Shown piece after piece: positions 55,254-64,000 of a stretch of 64,000 nucleotides of DNA. Positions within the stretch are counted from its first letter, which is position 1; each line of letters opens with the position of its first letter. The notes beneath the pieces were generated by a model. It did not search any database. It was not told the origin of the DNA and saw only the letters and a list, made by a program, of their open reading frames with translations. Origin of the DNA: Phallus indusiatus (taxonomy: Eukaryota > Basidiomycota > Agaricomycetes > Phallales > Phallaceae); NCBI GenBank assembly GCA_027605045.1, contig JAQFWX010000015.1, positions 604,455 through 668,454 on the forward strand, written 5' to 3'. The position numbers were made by a program, and so were the translations under genes.

Positions 55254-56410
55254 ATGAACATCAGTGACATCGGGGATCAATGCATCGATCAAGCAAGTGA
55301 ATGTGCCAGGATCCTCACGCAGATTTTCGAGACAATGGAGCAGCACTGGTCCGAGGTCCAAGAACGGGTTTGTAGCGTCCTAGTTCACGGTTGCTGTTGA
55401 TTCTTATAATTTTTTTTAGTTTATCCGTTTGGAGAAAGAGGTTGGTCAAAATCGTTTTCACGGAATGTCAACTATTCACTTCATATCGCAAAATCGTCCA
55501 TCTAGAAAGATGTGGTTCAGGACGAGTGGAAATCGCTCTATAACGCTAAGGATGAGATCATAGAACAATGGAAATCGTGGTATAAGATGAAAGAACAGGA
55601 GGCCCAGGATTGGAAGGAACAGTTTCTCAAGTGTCAGGAAGATGCAGATAGAAGGCGCCAAATTTTTGACCAAACGATGGAGAACATCAGAGATTGCCTT
55701 ACAGCAAGATTTGGTATAACTAAAAGTGAAATCCCAACAGCACCAGCGGCGACAAGAAATGCCACGCCATCGTCTTCCACTCAGGTATTTTTTTTTGTTG
55801 ATTTCCTTCTCTCCGACACCTTGGTAAAGCCTAACTTATCGCTATAAAGCCTTCCGTTCCGAAAGCACAAGGTTCAAAAGCAAGTAAAGCATCAAAGTCC
55901 TTGCAGGCCGGTAGACTTAAACCAAAGATTGAGCTTATTCGCGTACATCACCAGCCAACAAAAGAAGCACGAACTCCAACGGCTTCGAGCTCTCGACGAC
56001 CACCTAAACGTGTTACGCCCATCACGCCCATCACACCTTCCAATGCGAACCGAAATACCGTTCCTACTGTGTACGAAATCAAAGATTCGCCGGAACCTCA
56101 ACCGATGGAAATTTTGACGGTCAAAAAGTCGAGAAAGAGGACAATGAGTGATACCAACAACTCGGGGGAGGACGATTCAGATGCCGTCCTTCAACGAAGA
56201 ACGTCGAACAAGAAGCCTCGGAAAGTAAGCAAAGCTGGTCCAAGTCATACTACTCGAGAAAAACGCTCACAAAATGATACAAGAGCAATCCAAAACCGAT
56301 CATCGAGTGGCTCGGACCTGGAGGAATATGATGAATTGGAGATAAGACCTGGGGTAGGCTCAGTTTCATTTGATGCGTTTGTTAAAAGTTTTCTTCGAGT
56401 ACTGACGTGA
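55254..56410 (+). CDS. Coiled-coil protein with basic, Ser-rich tail
   Basis: Four or five exons. MNISDIGDQCIDQASECARI starts a helical N-terminus. After two short introns comes a coiled coil rich in K, E, Q and W (QDEWKSLYNAKDEIIEQWKS, WYKMKEQEAQDWKEQFLKCQ) ending DCLTARFGITKSEIP. The C-terminal half is basic and disordered with possible nuclear signals (KKSRKRTMSD, NKKPRKVSK) and ends DAFVKSFLRVLT at 56410. I do not recognise the family. The mix of coiled coil and Lys/Arg-rich tail suggests a nuclear protein. One intron (GTATTTTT...AAAG) follows SSSTQ. Start chosen as the first ATG that joins the coiled coil in frame. Confidence 0.55.
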
Positions 56411-57298
56411 TGAATAGCAGGATAACGGAATGCTAACACCACATTCGGATAGGAGGAAAACATAGACTTGAATTTTTTTTCTTCTTACGACTTAATGCCG
56501 CTATACTTGCCGATATTGAAACGCTTTGTCGACGTCATTCTATTCTATCACATCCCTGTGTAACAGTAGCGCTCTAAAGCACCGCCGCTATCTGGCTGTA
56601 CTCTGAATCTGTATGTTCTTTTTGTATACAACGTTTTTTTTGTAAAAATAAACAGTAAAAACCACCAACGTGAGATGAATATGAAGTGGCTTGAACATTC
56701 GTATTCAGGACACGCGGTGAGGGTGCGGGTTATTGGATGCAGCGTTATTTATTGTTTTCAAGTAATTTGAGTCATTATCTCCAATCGGCTCCAGATCTCT
56801 CCAGATATTCAAAAACTAATCACTAATTCCGCAGCTCTTTGTGCCTAAGCATCTCCAAGAATAAAAAACCGGTCTCGGATTTGACGGGTTTGGAGAAAGT
56901 TTTCCGTTGCAAAAGTGGAGATTCATTTACGAAAGGCTGAAAAGAAAGCAGAAGTTTCTCGATACGAAAACAACAATGATACGGAATTGACTACTTATTA
57001 TGATTTCCAAGGCCTTCAAGTAGCCCGTCCAACCAGCTGGTGGAAAGCAATCACGGTTGCGATGCGATGTCAATTATATAATCGCGGAGTTTGAATTCTC
57101 CAATCCAACCATTTGATGCATCAATTACCAATCTGAAACTTTGAATCAAGGACGTGCGCTCAGGAAGCTGTTCCTTTCTTTTTACCCCTTCCCTCCTTAG
57201 TACTTTCATAAGATAATATTTTTTTTCTCTTTCTATTCTTTTTATAAGGTCCTAACTTTTTTTCTTCTTCTTTCTTCCCCCTTTCCTTTTTATGCGAA
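56411..57298. other. Intergenic region upstream of the 57.3-kb gene
   Basis: About 890 bases with no supported ORF. The right end (57170-57298) is a long pyrimidine tract just before the ATG, typical of strongly expressed fungal promoters. Confidence 0.4.
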
Positions 57299-58510
57299 AT
57301 GGCGTCGGACGCTGTAGTTCACCCACCTCCTGCAGCGTCGAACACAATTCCCGAAATTAATGTTATCTCTCCTGGAACATCATACTCATCAGCGTCCAAT
57401 GCTGACCCATCCGCGTCACCGTCAGCCTCATCGTCCTCGGCCCCATTTCATGATATGCCACACCCAAACCCCATGGCTGGCCCACTACCTACGAAAGTAG
57501 GGGAGATAGGGTTTACGCCTCCTGAAACAGAGGACAACGCCGAGGAGAGACGAAACTCGATGGATGGCATGAACCCAGCTGAAGCGGACGCTCGCAATGG
57601 GCGACATCCTGCTGATAGGTCTCAAGCGAATCTGGCCGGGGCTTCCTCGTCTTCTAGGAACGCTTCTCGTACTACTGTCAATATGCCCATGCCTCCCAAG
57701 TCTGTTACGTCGAGGATTTGGTGTAAGAAATTTGGCGGTGTCACCGTCAGAGCTATCGTGCGGTTCATGACCGTTTTGGCGCTTGTAATCGGCACCATTG
57801 TTGGCTGGGTACTCAGCGCCATCGCCGTTAACCGCTCGTCGCACAATAGCAATAACAATAACAATAACAACACCGGAAGCAATCCCAACGGAAGCAACAG
57901 TTCAATTTCACCCATCTTTCTACACCTTTTGTTTGCGATCGTGGTTATTATCGAGCTAATTCTGTTGGAACGTACATTGTTCCGTGTCCGTGCTGAACGA
58001 TATGCTCACATGCATCCCGGAGAAATGCTTCCTCTGCACCGAAACGCCTCTACTGCGCAAATAGCCGCACGCGGTATGCCTCTTGCACCATGGAATCGCC
58101 CCTCACTTCCTTCGTATGCCGCCGCTCTTGGGTTCAGAGGTACCGGTGATGTCGAAGACGGTCTCATCGCAGCACCGCCACCACCTGCCTACGGTAACAC
58201 GCGCGGAAGCACACTGTTGCTCACAACTCTAGTTCAGAATAGATCCCGCAATTCATTATCCGGCCTCCGCGAATCAATGGAAGAAACCGACAATGTGCCC
58301 AGTCGTCGAGCGTCCATGCACTCGGATGATTCAATGCTCTCAGCAGACCTCCATCATCAACCGCAAGTTGCCCAGACTGAGGCAAGTGGAGAACTGAATC
58401 GACCGGTTAGCTACAACACCTCAGAATTTCAGACCACTCTACAACAGGCACAACGGCTAGAAGAAGTCCTAACCGAATCTCAAGAAAATGTTGGTTCCCA
58501 GAGAAGGTAA
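57299..58510 (+). CDS. Two-helix membrane protein with PPxY motif
   Basis: Single exon, 403 residues. The N-terminus (about 140 residues) is Pro/Ser/Ala-rich and disordered. Helix 1 lies at about 155-175 (FMTVLALVIGTIVGWVLSAI), then a loop with an Asn run coded by AAT/AAC repeats (57846-57870), and helix 2 at about 202-220 (IFLHLLFAIVVIIELILL). The cytoplasmic C-terminus contains a PPPPAY motif (about residue 298), a PPxY-type docking site for WW domains of Rsp5/Nedd4 ubiquitin ligases, then a Ser-rich tail. I know of no named family; many basidiomycetes have similar proteins. The PPxY suggests sorting by ubiquitin, but this is inferred. Confidence 0.68.
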   Translation: MASDAVVHPPPAASNTIPEINVISPGTSYSSASNADPSASPSASSSSAPFHDMPHPNPMAGPLPTKVGEIGFTPPETEDNAEERRNSMDGMNPAEADARNGRHPADRSQANLAGASSSSRNASRTTVNMPMPPKSVTSRIWCKKFGGVTVRAIVRFMTVLALVIGTIVGWVLSAIAVNRSSHNSNNNNNNNTGSNPNGSNSSISPIFLHLLFAIVVIIELILLERTLFRVRAERYAHMHPGEMLPLHRNASTAQIAARGMPLAPWNRPSLPSYAAALGFRGTGDVEDGLIAAPPPPAYGNTRGSTLLLTTLVQNRSRNSLSGLRESMEETDNVPSRRASMHSDDSMLSADLHHQPQVAQTEASGELNRPVSYNTSEFQTTLQQAQRLEEVLTESQENVGSQRR

Positions 58511-58980
58511 ATAATAATTTGACATTTGAGTCCATCAGACATTTGTGGTACCATCGTTCTCACGCTATCATTCAGTTGAGCTTCTGGACTCCTACGATAA
58601 CTTTACACGATATGTCTTCATTTTTTATTTTCATATAATTTCTTTTTTGTTCTCCGTTACGAACAGACTGTGTCCCCTGTTTAAATTATTGTTTGTAAAG
58701 CATTTCGTAATATCCTTGTTTATCACCTTTCAATGTATTACGACTCAGCATCATTACATAACTATGAGCAAATTTTTTTAAAAAAGGGGATCCAAGTAAC
58801 GGACTTTTGTATACCACTTATGTACTGTGTTTTCATTGCAAACAGCTGGACACGATTTATTTTTGGAATTGGAATATGCAGCGCCCCCCGCGCGGAAAAG
58901 ATGAAAAAGTTGATGGGCGCTCTCAAAACAGGCGTCAAGCATCCTACATATCAAACTGTATACATTGCTCCACACGCGCT
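58511..58980. other. Spacer before the dehydrogenase cluster
   Basis: About 470 bases, AT-rich at first. Overlapping plus-strand ORFs run into the first dehydrogenase, but its family start is the ATG at 58981. No separate gene. Confidence 0.4.
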
Positions 58981-60255
58981 ATGTCTCGAGGAGCAATTGT
59001 TACGGGCGCCGCTCGCGGAATTGGGCGCGCGATCGCCATTCAGCTCGCTGAAGATGGATTCGAGATCGCCCTGAACGATCTTCCCTCGAGTGTCCAAGAA
59101 TTAACCGATCTCGCAGGATTAATCAACTTGAAGGGTCGCAAGACGGTTATCATCGCCGGGGATATAAGTAACGAGGACTTTGTGCAGGAGCTGGTTGAGA
59201 AAACTGTAGCCGAATTTGGACAACTTTACATCGTAACGTCTCCCTTAGATTTGGAACTTGGAACTTTAGTTGACGGCTTATTTATATTCAGATGGTAGCG
59301 AATGCAGGGATCTCCCCGGCGAGATTGACTCCGATCGTCGATAGTATGCAGCTTAAACATTAAACTGTAATAACCTTATCTCTAAAATGAATTCTCCATA
59401 GTTTCTCTTGAAGTTTGGCGGAAAATCACAAATGTGAACTTGGACGGCGTGTTCCTTTGCTACCGTGCCGCAGCTCGTCAAATGCTGAAACAAGGCAGCG
59501 GAGGAAGAATTATCGGTACCATATATATCTCAAGTGTTCATACCCCGACTGTGTAGCTAAACTTTACTTTACTTATTATAGGAGCAAGTTCAGCTTATGG
59601 CAAACAAGGTTAGCTTTGGAGCTACTTTTAGTTCTGTTTCCGTAATTCATTATTGGACAATGGACTGTGCCATCATCATTAGGACACGCTTTTGCAGGAC
59701 CTTATTGTACCAGCAAATTCGGTGTGAGGGGACTAACTCAAGTGCTCGGTGAGTTATTAAATGTAACTACTATGTGTACTGTTCGCTAAATATAAGGCGA
59801 TCATTACCTTTTTAAGCTGCCGAGTTAGCAACCTCGAATATCACCGTCAACGCTTATGCACCCGGATTCATTGACACGCCTCTAGGTCCGTATACAGTAC
59901 CACTCTCAACTTAGGCCCCAAATAACCATGAATAAATTCTATCAGTATTTGGAAATATGTCAGAAGCTGAGGAAGCGAGAAGACGGGAACTTGTACGTTT
60001 TCTTTCATCTCTCTCGTCACTCGTGTAGTGTTTCAACGTTTATTCCTTTCCTAGTGTATCAAAGCGACGCCGATGAGCCGGCTAGGCTCTCCCGAAGATA
60101 TAGCTGGTATAGTGTCTTATCTTGCGTCCGACAAAGCTAGTTTCGTTACAGGTAAAGGCCTTTCTTTTGTTAGCCTGAGGAACCTATTGGACGACTGATA
60201 ATGCGCTATACAAGGGCAATCCATTTCCGTTAATGGGGGGTTATTCTATGATTGA
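58981..60255 (+). CDS. Short-chain dehydrogenase, acetoin/diacetyl-reductase-like, copy 1
   Basis: Nine exons, about 265 residues. The NAD(P)-binding TGxxxGxG is VTGAARGIGRAIAIQLAEDG. Then come NDLPSS, GDISNEDFVQELVEKTVAEF, ANAGI, VNLDGVFLCYRAAARQMLKQ and GRIIGASSAYGKQG with the catalytic Ser. The active site is YCTSK (Tyr and Lys), followed by LTQVLAAELATSNITVNAYA with PGFIDTPL and SPEDIAGIVSYLASDKASFV, ending TGQSISVNGGLFYD. Complete classical SDR; wording is closest to acetoin/butanediol dehydrogenases. The substrate is not certain. Copy 2 starts 1,980 bp further on in the same direction. Confidence 0.83.
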
Positions 60256-60960
60256 TCATATGATCCCGGAAGAAAATTCGCTATCATTTATCACTGAAAT
60301 TGGATATGATTTATGTATGCGCTGTACCTTTCTTCATTTGCGTGCATGATTTGATTAATCACGATTTACCCCTCCTTTTCGTTTCATTAGTGGGTTTAGA
60401 ATACCAATATTATTAGACTTCGGAATTATTCAATTGAGGAGCGTTAGGATCAGATATATATATATATTTGCTTCTTTTGCATACGCTCTAAATTCCGAAT
60501 ATCCTATAGACCCGTGATGCTTTTCCTTACCTTAATCCAAAGGAAATGATGGTTCTACAGAGAATGTAAGTATGAGGCTTGTCGGCTCTTCTCGGATTGG
60601 CACTAGACCCGGGTACATCATGTATTATGTATTATCATTCATCCCGAGCCTGGCAATATTCAGCTCAATGAACCGATACCGAACCGCCGCGGTGATCTTA
60701 CAGCATGCTGCATTGACTGCTTTCTCAGTTTCACTTCAATCGTGGCAAATTGATGTCTACAATTTTTTTGTGCAAATCAAAATAAGAATGCGCCACAGAG
60801 TAGGATTGCTTTCAGACTAGTACGGCACCTTATCCGAATTCCGGAGATAAATTGAAGACCATTGATTGGCAGTAACACCGTCTTCTATTATATCGAGCTC
60901 GCAGTGCCCCTTTTGCATTTAATTTCACACACACAGGCTGCCTTTGACGACTGACCCAGA
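60256..60960. other. Spacer between dehydrogenase copies
   Basis: About 700 bases with no supported gene. An AT-dinucleotide run lies near 60452-60470. The last 100 bases are presumed promoter of copy 2. Confidence 0.4.
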
Positions 60961-62199
60961 ATGCCCCGAGGTGCGATTATAACAGGTGCAGCTCGTGGAA
61001 TTGGACGTGCGATTGCTATTCAGCTCGCTGATGATGGATTCGATATTGCTCTGAACGATCTTTCCTCGAGTTCTGCAGGATTGAATGATTTGGAGGGGAT
61101 TATCAAACAAAAGGGTCGAAAAGCGGTTGTCATTCCCGGAGATATTAGTAATGAGGACTTTGTGCAGGAGCTGGTTGAGAAGACTGTAGCCGAGTTTGGA
61201 GAGCTTTACGTGGTACTTCTTACTTTTTCCCCCACTGTAACAATATACCTCAAATTGGTAGATGGTAGCTAACGCGGGGATTGCACCGAATTTTTTATCA
61301 TCTACTAGCACGGTTGCCAACAGTATGTGAACAGGACATCTAAGTTTTTTTGGTACTCTTTCTCAATTTAATTGTTTATATGCAGTCTCCTTAGAAGAAT
61401 GGAGGAGAATATTGAACGTAAATTTAGACGGGACGTTCCTCTGCTACCGTGCAGCGGCTCGTCAGATGTTGAAACAAGGTCACGGAGGAAGAATCATTGG
61501 TACCAATTCTCCTAAACTTCACCTTCCACGTATTTCGTTGTTTTACCATATTCATAGGAGCTGCATCTGTTTCTGGTAAACAAGGTTAGCTCCACAGATG
61601 CTCAATGTTCATGGATAATTATGATTTTATTGACAGGGCACGTTAACGCGGCTGCCTATTGTGCCAGCAAATTCGGTATAAGAGGGCTGACTCAAGTTCT
61701 CGGTGCGTTTATATTTATATTCAAATGGAATGGTCACCAATCGCGTTTCAACTTGAAGCTGCTGAATTGGCTACTTCAAATATTACCGTCAACGCTTACG
61801 CTCCAGGAGCCATCGACACACATTTGAGTTTGTCTATTTAATTTCTTCTTTTGTGGGAGATTTTCCGGCTGAAGCCTAAAAATCTCAGTGGTACAAAGTG
61901 CTGGAAAAAGTCATGAAGTTGAAGAAGCCATACGAGAATCGGTATGTTGCATGCATTCTAGATTCTAATTACGCTAGTCACAACATTTAATAATCCATCC
62001 ACCAGTGCATCAAAGCGACGCCAGTACAACGACTTGGCACTCCGGAAGATATAGCTGGATTAGTATCTTACCTCGTGTCCGAAAATGCCAGTTTCGTTAC
62101 AGGTGAGAATGAAATTCCCGTTTGGAGAAAGCTTTAGCGAATAACTTGTATATCAGGACAATCCATATCTATCAATGGCGGTACATTTTACGACTAACC
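60961..62199 (+). CDS. Short-chain dehydrogenase, acetoin/diacetyl-reductase-like, copy 2
   Basis: Same exon plan as copy 1, about 265 residues. MPRGAIITGAARGIGRAIAI, ADDGFDIALNDLSSS, GDISNEDFVQELVEKTVAEF, ANAGI, VNLDGTFLCYRAAARQMLKQ, GASVSGKQG with the catalytic Ser, AAYCASKFGIRGLTQVL with Tyr and Lys, NITVNAYAPGAIDTHL, TPEDIAGLVSYLVSENASFV and GQSISINGGTFYD-stop. All introns are GT-AG. Changes relative to copy 1 sit mainly in the substrate loop after IDT and the loop after ANAGI (APNFLSSTSTVAN versus SPARLTPIVD), so the two enzymes may differ in substrate. Confidence 0.83.
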
Positions 62200-62695
62200 A
62201 GTCATAGAACAGATTTTGACCTAAATATATGCGTCCGCTTGTCAATGAAAGTCCATAGCAATTTCTTCTGTTGGATTTTCTTTCCCATGAAGCGACTTCT
62301 CCTACCCCCATAAGAAATTTCAATGTTTTCTCACTTATAAGATTTCTATGTATGTACTAGTATTTCTTTGAATTATCCTACCGGAACAATTCGTCTTATA
62401 TGAATTTGGTTATAATGCCCTAACCATAGACATTGTGACAAAAATCTGTGATGGTTTAGTACTTGGTATTTTGGTTTGTATTGCAATGTAAACCTTTAAC
62501 CCGAGAAATACGAACCTGCACGCGCCCTGACTCGTTTATAAATATCAAAGTTTTTTTGCGATAACGGGTGAGAAAACTGAGTTATTATGCGCTCGGCATC
62601 TATAAATAACCTCCCTCCCGATTCGCCATCATGGTCCAAAATTCCTTGAATATGTTCAACGACGGTGCTGTGGTTAACTAACTCCTGAGTTTCTC
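62200..62695. other. Spacer before the dehydrogenase relic
   Basis: No gene is supported. Sequence near 62540-62690 does not resemble the promoter of copies 1 or 2, which suggests that the third copy lost its 5' end. Confidence 0.35.
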
Positions 62696-63531
62696 GGACG
62701 CGCAATAGCTATTCAGCTCGCTGAAGACGGTTATGGGATCACGTTGAACGATCTTTTTTTGAGTGCCGAAATAATAAAGTGGTCCAAGGGATCGAGCAGA
62801 AAGGTCACAAGGCCACTGTCATATTTGGAGATGTAGGTGACAAGGAGCTTGTTCAAGAGTTGGTAGATAAAACCGTCGCTGAGTTCGGAGAGTTTTATGT
62901 TGAGCGTTTTGACATTCATCAGCTCATATTTCAGAAGACACATTGAGTATCTTTTATTTCTCCTAGATAGATGGTGGCCAACGCCGGGACTGTTCCGAAG
63001 GCAGGCTCTCAAACTGCGACCGTAGATTGTAGAACAATAAACTTCAAAAAAATTTGGATATTGATTATGATTCACATTTTTCTTAGTTTCACTAATGGAG
63101 AAGAATACTGAAAATCAATTTAGATGGAATTTTCCTTTGCTATCGTGCTGCTGACCGCCAAATGTTAAACAAGTAAGTTACTACATAATGACTTTAATCG
63201 CTTATTCGCTGGAAGGTTACCCTCTTTCGGGACCATACTGTACAACTAAATTCGGAGTGAGAGGGTTACATAACACTGTTTTGTGTTTGTGTATTCATTT
63301 TAATTTTATCTTACCTTTCTAATTCCAAGGAAACCTAGTGCTGGGGAGTGAGTGTGAAACCGAGGAACAGAGTTTAACACGAGAGGATGTTGCTGAAAGG
63401 GTATGTCCATAGTACAATGTCACTAATACTCATGATTTCATGCAAATTTGGTTTGTCTGGTGTATCAACGCGACACCAATGCATAGATTAGGAACTCCCG
63501 AAGATATAGCTGGACTGGTATCTTACCCTTT
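62696..63531 (+). pseudogene. Third dehydrogenase copy, decayed
   Basis: Homology starts inside exon 1 (GGACGCGCAATAGCTATTCA here, GGACGTGCGATTGCTATTCA in copy 2), after the glycine motif, so there is no start codon. Frameshifts break exon 1. Recognisable pieces are the ANAG exon (GTGGCCAACGCCGGGAC), NLDGIFLCYRAADRQML, then YCTTKFGVRG and SPEDIAGLVS-like TPEDIAGLVS. The exon with the catalytic Ser and GGRIIGAS appears missing. Not functional as an SDR. Confidence 0.75.
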
Positions 63532-64000
63532 TTTGGTTAATTGCGTTCGGTGGTATCATCCATACACGCTTTGAGTCACAATAGATTGCTTGGGTCGCCG
63601 ACTCGTCCGTCAATCATGTATGATGTAACCCTCCAAACTCGTTGAGATATTGGACGATGCAAACACGGGGCAAAAGACCTTTTCTTAACTTACAATTAGT
63701 AATACGTTTCTATAGTTATACCTTCTTTCAAGACCATCGCGTGAGAAACTTCTGTTTCAGGGTCGTCTTCACTGGTTTTTGAATCAATTGCTATTGTATT
63801 CTCGACCAAAAGAGTACGTTACATAAAACTCGGACCGATACTCAATTATAATCTAAGAAACAATCTAAGTACCGTTTTTAGCTGAGCTTGTAAAGAATCT
63901 TACCGATTGCGACATAATATTGTCATACCAGTGTCTAATCATCGATTGGTGCTAACAAGGTGTTTGCCAGCCTCAGTATTTAGCGCCAGCCCTGACGCGC
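63532..64000. other. Right edge of window, no supported gene
   Basis: No coding, RNA or repeat feature is recognised in the last 470 bases. Confidence 0.35.

Noticed and set aside
57485..57915. Long minus-strand ORFs inside the 57.3-kb gene
   Set aside because: Antisense shadows of a clearly coding plus-strand frame.

Overview
The window is nuclear DNA of a filamentous basidiomycete, most likely an agaricomycete. The evidence is dense short introns (about 45-80 nt, GT-AG with NAG acceptors), coding genes on both strands, and a gene set typical of mushroom-forming fungi: a DUF6533 membrane-protein family, small secreted proteins, a CE16-like GDSL esterase, HOS3-type and class I histone deacetylases, and a CHS5 exomer protein. 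No species can be named from the sequence alone. Gene models below were spliced by eye, so start/end spans include introns.

Layout. 0.8-5.8 kb: a single-pass membrane protein and a RING-finger protein, each with an apparent one-base frameshift. 7.5-8.4 kb: a small secreted protein gene and a short SINE-like insertion. 9.5-17.5 kb is a conserved gene-dense core: homeodomain factor (-), class I histone deacetylase (-), a divergent promoter, CHS5 (+), SKI8/WDR61 (+), and a four-exon small gene invisible to simple ORF calling. 18.6-20.0 kb: secreted GDSL esterase. 21.2-22.7 kb: GCN4/CPC1-like bZIP regulator with a consensus GCN4 site and candidate upstream ORFs in its leader.

23.8-42.5 kb is an accessory, duplicated region. 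A block made of the bZIP gene plus two minus-strand DUF6533 membrane-protein genes occurs twice: bZIP, copies A and B; then a decayed bZIP remnant, copies C and D. A/B and C/D are each a further tandem pair. Between the blocks lie a second small secreted protein gene, hairpins and sequence with little coding signal. A SINE-like insertion with a 17-bp target duplication sits upstream of copy C.

43.5-50.6 kb: a broken secreted-protein gene, a HOS3-like deacetylase, a mitochondrial S-adenosylmethionine carrier (PET8 type) and a secreted PI-PLC X-domain protein. 52.0-54.1 kb: a tandem duplicated pair of small secreted proteins carrying a 10-residue repeat. 54.9 kb: tRNA-Val(UAC). 55.2-58.5 kb: a coiled-coil/basic protein and a two-helix membrane protein with a PPxY motif. 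59.0-63.5 kb: three tandem short-chain dehydrogenase copies, two intact and one decayed.

Themes: the left third is stable housekeeping sequence; the middle is shaped by segmental and tandem duplication plus small retroposons; the right third mixes conserved genes with recently duplicated secreted or metabolic genes. Two lysine deacetylases, a mitochondrial SAM carrier and a GCN4-type regulator occur in one window, but their proximity is not evidence that they work together.
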